From Pokkaliibacter sp046614695 (GTDB lineage Bacteria > Pseudomonadota > Gammaproteobacteria > Pseudomonadales > Balneatricaceae): DNA of 64,000 bases. Below the pieces are notes generated by a model, which was not told the origin of the DNA, did no database searches, and saw only the letters and a program-made list of their open reading frames with translations. Numbering within the stretch: the stretch's first letter is position 1; every line of letters begins with the position of its first letter. A program made the position numbers and the translations under genes. The stretch lies in the NCBI RefSeq assembly GCF_046614695.1, contig NZ_JBKKHQ010000008.1, positions 127,819-191,818 of the forward strand, written 5' to 3'. Below are positions 59,586-64,000 of the stretch, piece after piece.

Positions 59586-60347
59586 TCAGAGGCGCAAGCC
59601 GCCGTCCATTTCGATCACTCGGCCATTAACATAGTCGTTGTTGATGATATAGCTCACTGTCATCGCAATTTCTTCAGGCTTGCCTAAACGGTGAGCCGGA
59701 ATCATGGCCTCAATTTTTTCCAGTGCTTCGGGCTTCATGCTGGTCACCATCTCGGTGGCGATAAATCCTGGAGCAATGGCGGCGCAGCGAATTCCATAGC
59801 GAGCCAGTTCTTTGGCCCAGGTCACTGTCATGGCAGCTACACCTGCCTTGGAGGCTGCGTAGTTGGTCTGCCCCATATTTCCCGCGCGCGAAATACTGGA
59901 AATATTAATGATGCAGCCTTCTTGTTGCTCTTCAATCATGGCAGTGGCTGCTTCACGACCACAGAGAAAGGTCCCAGTCATGTTGACGTCGATAACGCTC
60001 TGCCAGTCTTCAAGTGACATGCGCTTATCAACAGTGCCGTCCTTGGCTTTGATAAACATCGCATCACGAGTGATACCTGCGTTATTGACCATGACATGAA
60101 TGGCGCCAAGATCTGTCCGAATGTGAGAAAAAGTGTTTTCAACATCCTCTTCCTTGGCAACGTTGCAGACATAGGCGCGAGCTTCGCAGCCCAGTGATCG
60201 GCATTGGCTCACAGCTTCATCGAGCGCCTGTGCATTCATATCAATCAGTGCAAGATTGGCACCTTCAGAAGCGAGCTGTTTGGCCATTGCCAAGCCTAGC
60301 CCGCGTGCGCCACCGGTGATAACGATTGTCTTACCTTTTGTATCCAT
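59586..60347 (-). CDS. Short-chain dehydrogenase/reductase, FabG-like
   Basis: A 253-residue classical SDR. The cofactor loop is IVITGGARGLGLAMAKQL, NNAG is present, and the catalytic Ser, Tyr and Lys are in INISSISRAGNMGQTNYAAS-K. The C-terminal VNGRVIEMDGGLRL also matches FabG/PhaB-like 3-oxoacyl reductases. It could serve fatty-acid or polyhydroxyalkanoate synthesis, or another oxidoreduction; no pathway neighbours settle it. Monocistronic. Confidence 0.9.
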   Translation of the reverse strand: MDTKGKTIVITGGARGLGLAMAKQLASEGANLALIDMNAQALDEAVSQCRSLGCEARAYVCNVAKEEDVENTFSHIRTDLGAIHVMVNNAGITRDAMFIKAKDGTVDKRMSLEDWQSVIDVNMTGTFLCGREAATAMIEEQQEGCIINISSISRAGNMGQTNYAASKAGVAAMTVTWAKELARYGIRCAAIAPGFIATEMVTSMKPEALEKIEAMIPAHRLGKPEEIAMTVSYIINNDYVNGRVIEMDGGLRL

Positions 60348-60657
60348 GTCTGTGTCTCCTCATGTTCTTAGAGAACGACTACGGTGTTTGTGCAGTGCAT
60401 CATAATCCTCCTTTTCATGGTAGCAAAGCGGCAAAACATCAAACCCCTACTTTTGTTGCACTGAGTCAACGATGGTGAAGTAAAGCGTCAGTAACAGCTT
60501 TTTACCTGAAAGGGGTTTAATTATGTTCAATACGCATCCATCTTGTCTGGATTGTTGAACTGACTGGGCTGTGGCAGCGCTTGGACAGATTCATAACAGG
60601 ATTGCTTCAGGCAAAGGTCTCCCGGCCACCCGGGTTCTCTGAATTGTGGTTGTGATA
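60348..60657. other. Gap between SDR gene and fxsA
   Basis: No gene is visible. It contains a short GC-rich hairpin, CCCGG-CCAC-CCGGG (60621-60634), just before fxsA. Promoters for both divergent genes must lie here, but none is clear. Confidence 0.4.
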
Positions 60658-61200
60658 ATGCGATTACTTTTTCCTCTGTTAATTGTCATTCCCATGGTAG
60701 AGCTGGCTCTGTTGATCAAAATTGGCCAGTCCATTGGTTTATTTAACACTTTGATGTTGATCATCGTCACTGCGCTGATTGGTAGCTATGTATTGCGTCA
60801 ACAAGGAGCTGCAGCTCTTTTTCGTGTTCAGGAAAAACTGGCTCGGGGTGAGTTGCCGGCCAAGGAAGTCGTTGAAGGCTTCTTTATTGCCGTCGGCGGG
60901 GTATTACTCTTAACCCCTGGGGTCATGACTGACATCATGGGGCTTATCTGTCTTTTGCCTGTATCTCGAACCATGTTGATCAGTTGGGCTGGCTCTAAAG
61001 TGAAGTTCACTTCAACCTCTCAGCGCTCTCATCAATCTCAGCGTCATCCTGAAGGCGACTTTCATTACGATCGTCGTCAGGCTTCGCCTTTGGATGAGTT
61101 TCGTGAAGCGGCTCAACGTCGGCGCGAATCAGAACGTCATGGCGTTACGCTGGAAGGGGAGTACGAGCGTAAAGACGAGCAGGACAAAAAAGATCCGTAA
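60658..61200 (+). CDS. fxsA: FxsA-family membrane protein
   Basis: A 180-residue membrane protein with an N-terminal core of about four hydrophobic segments (LLFPLLIVIPMVELALLIKI, LMLIIVTALIGSYVLRQQG, GFFIAVGGVLLLTPGVMTDI) and a long charged cytoplasmic tail. In E. coli FxsA interferes with phage T7 exclusion by F; its normal role is unclear. It sits directly upstream of groESL, a common gammaproteobacterial arrangement. The start is the ATG at 60658; a GTG at 60646 is also in frame. Confidence 0.92.
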   Translation: MRLLFPLLIVIPMVELALLIKIGQSIGLFNTLMLIIVTALIGSYVLRQQGAAALFRVQEKLARGELPAKEVVEGFFIAVGGVLLLTPGVMTDIMGLICLLPVSRTMLISWAGSKVKFTSTSQRSHQSQRHPEGDFHYDRRQASPLDEFREAAQRRRESERHGVTLEGEYERKDEQDKKDP

Positions 61201-61226
61201 GACGGACAAAATTTTTTCAAGCAACT

Positions 61227-61254
61227 GTTGAAAAGGTTTTTGCTGGCCCCATCT
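61227..61254 (+). promoter_or_regulatory. Sigma-32 heat-shock promoter of groESL
   Basis: GTTGAAA (61227-61233) and CCCCATCT (61247-61254) are separated by 13 bp. The consensus is CTTGAAA-N13/14-CCCCATnT, so 14 of 15 positions match. A dyad TTTTCAA/TTGAAAA (61214-61234) overlaps the -35 box. No CIRCE element is present. Confidence 0.88.
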
Positions 61255-61329
61255 TGGGAAGCACTGGAAGCTCCGGCCAAGCCGGGAACTCAAACTAAGA
61301 CTTTGGAAATGTCTGGGAGATAGACAAGC

Positions 61330-61617
61330 ATGAACATTCGTCCCTTGCATGATCGTGTGGTTGTTCGCCGCAAAGAAGAAGAAACCAAAACTGCTGGCGG
61401 TATTGTTCTGCCTGGTAGTGCTGCGGAAAAGCCAAATCAGGGCGAAGTAATTGCAGTAGGCCCTGGTCGCCGTACTGATAACGGTGAACTTCAGGCGCTG
61501 GACGTCAAAGTAGGTGACGTTGTGCTGTTTGGCCCTTACAGCAATACCGTGAAAGTAGATGGTCAGGAACTGCTGATCCTGAAAGAAAGCGAAATCTACG
61601 CTGTTGTTGAAGGCTGA
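61330..61617 (+). CDS. groES: Co-chaperonin GroES
   Basis: Ten-kDa heptameric lid of the GroEL folding chamber, 95 residues (E. coli 97). Family segments: NIRPLHDRVVVRRKEEETKT, AGGIVLPGSAAEKPNQGEV (mobile loop) and the C-terminal EIYAVVEG. It lies 67 bp upstream of groEL in one transcript from the sigma-32 promoter. Confidence 0.98.
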   Translation: MNIRPLHDRVVVRRKEEETKTAGGIVLPGSAAEKPNQGEVIAVGPGRRTDNGELQALDVKVGDVVLFGPYSNTVKVDGQELLILKESEIYAVVEG

Positions 61618-61684
61618 GTGCCGCATTAACCACAGTTAATCGTTTTTCCATTTTCCAGAATTTGCGAATTAGGATTGAAAAATT

Positions 61685-63334
61685 ATGGCAGCTAAAGAAG
61701 TCAAATTCGGCCTCTCTGCTCGTTCCAAAATGCTGAACGGCGTTAACATCCTGGCTGACGCAGTCAAAGTAACTCTGGGCCCTAAAGGCCGTAACGTTGT
61801 ATTGGAAAAGTCTTTCGGTGCACCTTCCGTCACTAAAGACGGTGTATCTGTTGCCAAAGAAATCGAACTGAAAGACAAGTTCGAGAACATGGGCGCACAG
61901 ATGGTCAAGGAAGTGGCTTCCCAGGCTAACGATAACGCTGGTGACGGTACTACCACTGCAACCGTACTGGCTCAGGCTATCGTTAACGAAGGTCTGAAGT
62001 CTGTTGCTGCAGGCATGAACCCAATGGACCTGAAGCGCGGTATCGACAAAGCCACTGTTGCTGTTGTTGAACAGCTGAAAGGTCTGTCCAAGCCTTGCGC
62101 AGATGGCAAAGCCATTGCTCAGGTAGGTACTATCTCTGCCAACGGCGACGTTGAAATCGGCGACATCATTGCCAAGGCAATGGAGAAAGTCGGTAAAGAA
62201 GGCGTTATCACCGTTGAAGAAGGTAGCGGTTTCGAGAACGAGCTGGATGTTGTAGAAGGTATGCAGTTCGACCGTGGCTACCTGTCTCCTTATTTCATCA
62301 ACAACCAGGAAAACATGTCTGCCGAACTGGAAGACCCGTTCATCCTGCTGGTTGACAAGAAAATCTCTAACATCCGCGAACTGCTGCCCACCCTGGAAGC
62401 GGTTGCCAAGTCCAACAAACCTCTGCTGATCATTGCCGAGGATGTTGAAGGTGAAGCGCTGGCAACTCTGGTTGTTAACAGCATGCGTGGCATCATCAAA
62501 GTGGCAGCAGCTAAGGCGCCTGGGTTTGGTGATCGCCGTAAAGCCATGCTTCAGGATATTGCTATCCTAACTGGCGGTACTGTGATTTCCGAAGAAGTTG
62601 GTCTGTCTCTGGATACCACTACTTTGGAGCATCTGGGTACTGCGAAGCGTGTCACTCTGACCAAAGAAGAAACTACCATCGTTGATGGTGCAGGCGCAGC
62701 TGAAGATATTCAGGCTCGTGTCGAGCAGGTACGTCGCGAAATTGAAAACTCCACCAGCGACTACGACAAAGAGAAGCTGCAGGAGCGTGTTGCTAAGCTG
62801 GCTGGCGGCGTAGCCGTTATTAAAGTAGGCGCTGCTTCTGAAGTGGAAATGAAAGAGAAGAAAGCACGCGTTGAAGATGCACTGCACGCTACCCGTGCAG
62901 CAGTAGAAGAAGGCGTGGTTCCTGGCGGTGGCGTTGCACTGATTCGTGCGCTGAGCCAAGTGAAGGGTCTTGAAGGAGCTAACCACGACCAAACTATCGG
63001 TATTCAGTTGGCACTGCGCGCAATGGAAGCTCCAATGCGTCAGATCGTTAGCAACGCGGGTGCTGAATCCTCTGTAGTCGTTGATAAGACCAAACAGGGC
63101 GAAGGCAACTTCGGTTATAACGCTGCCACTGGTGAATACGGTGACATGATCGAGATGGGTATCTTGGACCCGGCAAAAGTTACTCGCTCTGCACTGCAGG
63201 CAGCGGCTTCTGTTGCTGGTCTGATGATTACTACCGAAGCTATGGTTGCTGAAATTCCTGAAGAAAAACCTGCTGCACCTGATATGGGCGGCATGGGTGG
63301 TATGGGCGGCATGGGTGGTATGGGCATGATGTAA
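61685..63334 (+). CDS. groEL: Chaperonin GroEL
   Basis: Sixty-kDa ATP-dependent chaperonin, 549 residues. Signatures: VTLGPKGRNVVLEKSFGAP, the ATP-binding NDNAGDGTTTATVLAQAIV, AAVEEGVVPGGGVALIRAL and the flexible C-terminal Gly-Gly-Met repeat tail. Codon use is strongly biased, as for a highly expressed gene. A strong terminator follows. Confidence 0.99.
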   Translation: MAAKEVKFGLSARSKMLNGVNILADAVKVTLGPKGRNVVLEKSFGAPSVTKDGVSVAKEIELKDKFENMGAQMVKEVASQANDNAGDGTTTATVLAQAIVNEGLKSVAAGMNPMDLKRGIDKATVAVVEQLKGLSKPCADGKAIAQVGTISANGDVEIGDIIAKAMEKVGKEGVITVEEGSGFENELDVVEGMQFDRGYLSPYFINNQENMSAELEDPFILLVDKKISNIRELLPTLEAVAKSNKPLLIIAEDVEGEALATLVVNSMRGIIKVAAAKAPGFGDRRKAMLQDIAILTGGTVISEEVGLSLDTTTLEHLGTAKRVTLTKEETTIVDGAGAAEDIQARVEQVRREIENSTSDYDKEKLQERVAKLAGGVAVIKVGAASEVEMKEKKARVEDALHATRAAVEEGVVPGGGVALIRALSQVKGLEGANHDQTIGIQLALRAMEAPMRQIVSNAGAESSVVVDKTKQGEGNFGYNAATGEYGDMIEMGILDPAKVTRSALQAAASVAGLMITTEAMVAEIPEEKPAAPDMGGMGGMGGMGGMGMM

Positions 63335-63360
63335 TGCCCTGACCTATACGTCAGACCAAA

Positions 63361-63394
63361 AAGAAAGCCCGCGTTAGCGGGCTTTCTTGTTTTC
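63361..63394 (+). terminator. Terminator of groESL
   Basis: AAGAAAGCCCGC and GCGGGCTTTCTT form a 12-bp stem with a GTTA loop, followed by GTTTT, 27 bp after the groEL stop. It also serves the convergent small gene. Confidence 0.93.
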
Positions 63395-63406
63395 AGGATT
63401 CGGACT

Positions 63407-63571
63407 TTAAAGCTTGCAAGCATCGCCACAGTCAGACAAAAAATCTGAAAGCTCATTTTGCTCTGTCTCAAACTGATTAATCAGAGCGCGTACCTTTTTG
63501 CCCAGTGCTGTATCATCTGCTTCTTCATTGCATGCCTGAGTGATGGCATCTAACAATTCATGTTCGTTCAT
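63407..63571 (-). CDS. Small acidic protein, 54 residues
   Basis: Short gene on the minus strand with a clear GGGAGAGAG ribosome site before its ATG. The product begins MNEHELLDAITQACNEEADD, is acidic and helical, and has Cys residues at 14, 48 and 52, the last two in DCGDAC at the C-terminus, which might bind metal or form a disulfide. No signal peptide. The family is not recognised. It is convergent with groEL and shares its terminator. Confidence 0.6.
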   Translation of the reverse strand: MNEHELLDAITQACNEEADDTALGKKVRALINQFETEQNELSDFLSDCGDACKL

Positions 63572-63728
63572 AGCTCTCTCCCATAATTAGCGCTCACTGT
63601 TGGCGCAAATAGTAGTGATCAGTGTAGCAATCAACAAGCGTTGAGCGTTTTTTCAAAAAAACACTTCTGCTGGCAATTAATCTTTGATTTTTAAAGACTC
63701 CCTTGGTAAAGTTCGCGGCCGTTGATGT

Positions 63729-63818
63729 GGAGAGTTGGCCGAGTGGCTGAAGGCGCACCCCTGCTAAGGGTGTATAGGGGAAACTCTATCGAGGGTTCGA
63801 ATCCCTCACTCTCCGCCA
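63729..63818 (+). tRNA. tRNA-Ser (anticodon GCU)
   Basis: A class II tRNA of 90 nt including encoded CCA. The acceptor stem is GGAGAGT/ACTCTCC, the anticodon loop is CTGCTAA between CACCC and GGGTG, a long variable arm (TATAGGGGAAACTCTATC) is present, and the T-arm is GAGGGTTCGAATCCCTC. It decodes AGC/AGU. Confidence 0.97.
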
Positions 63819-63867
63819 TGTTTTGATGGGTTTTAAAAACATTAAAATATGGGTGGTGAAAAAGAAG

Positions 63868-63895
63868 TTGACACTCAAGTTTAGCTCCTTATAAT
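63868..63895 (+). promoter_or_regulatory. Promoter of a ribosomal RNA operon
   Basis: TTGACA (63868-63873) and TATAAT (63890-63895) with a 16-bp spacer, both perfect consensus hexamers, followed by a GCCGCC-like GC-rich start region. The leader behind it has rrn features. Confidence 0.88.
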
Positions 63896-63907
63896 GCCGC
63901 CTCACTT

Positions 63908-64000
63908 CAGCGCTAAACGCTGATTGCTCTTTAAAAATGAATCGGATAATTCGTGTGGGTGCTTGTACTGGGTATCGACAAGATAGTCAGAGACAAGACC
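63908..64000 (+). other. rRNA operon leader with boxA-like antitermination site
   Basis: After a small stem (CAGCG/CGCTG, 63908-63922) comes TGCTCTTTA at 63925-63933, the boxA element of rrn leaders, then the GTGTGGGTGCTTG-type sequence seen before gammaproteobacterial 16S genes. The 16S rRNA gene itself starts beyond the window. Confidence 0.82.

Overview
The window is chromosomal DNA from a gammaproteobacterium, most likely an Oceanospirillales-type marine or brackish species. The support is gene content: pdhR-aceE-aceF, hrpB, ampD/ampG, fxsA-groES-groEL, a phasin and a LapB-type secretion operon, together with a complete mevalonate pathway, which is unusual in this class. No insertion sequence, prophage or CRISPR array was seen, and coding density is high. 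I cannot name the species from sequence alone.

Layout. 1-1.1 kb: the 5' part of a VioB-like ferritin-domain gene that runs off the left edge. 1.5-5.2 kb: a CueO-type multicopper oxidase behind a MerR-family-type promoter, then a class A beta-lactamase divergent from an AmpR-type LysR regulator. 5.2-12.5 kb: hrpB, small proteins, a hemerythrin and ahpC-ahpF. 13-18.9 kb: a tight type I secretion operon (ABC transporter, adaptor, LuxR-type protein, TolC-like channel). 19-22 kb: a convergent two-gene operon resembling the helical cell-shape genes csd6 and csd4 of Helicobacter (pgp2/pgp1 of Campylobacter). 22.8-29.8 kb: six mevalonate-pathway genes plus a HAD phosphatase, nearly all overlapping. 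29.8-36.7 kb: phasin, ackA-pta, nadC, ampD, an unknown gene and an AEC permease. 36.8-45.8 kb: a D-lactate dehydrogenase-type FAD/FeS protein, pdhR, aceE and aceF. 45.8-53 kb: a MocR-type regulator, kbl-tdh, mntH-mntR and a permease. 53-60.3 kb: a transglutaminase/DUF2126 protein, a panE-like gene, yajQ, ampG and a short-chain dehydrogenase. 60.6-64 kb: fxsA, groES-groEL behind a sigma-32 promoter, a 54-residue ORF, tRNA-Ser(GCU), and the promoter and leader of an rRNA operon whose 16S gene lies past the right edge.

How the parts connect. Three themes recur. (1) Envelope and peptidoglycan: AmpR, a beta-lactamase, AmpD and AmpG make up most of a muropeptide-sensing induction circuit, and the csd6/csd4-like pair trims peptidoglycan. 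The TolC-like channel of the secretion operon ends in an NTF2-like domain that resembles the domains at the C-terminus of the Csd6-like protein encoded convergently beside it. (2) Acetyl-CoA: pyruvate dehydrogenase, D-lactate oxidation, AckA-Pta, Kbl-Tdh, a phasin and the mevalonate pathway all make, use or store it. A near-perfect PdhR box lies upstream of the lactate dehydrogenase, and a related palindrome lies upstream of aceE. (3) Metal and oxidant stress: CueO, AhpCF with an OxyR-like site, and MntH-MntR.

The most original feature is the pairing of the TolC channel carrying the NTF2-like domain with the csd6/csd4-like genes. All functions are inferred from sequence motifs read by eye; no database search was run.
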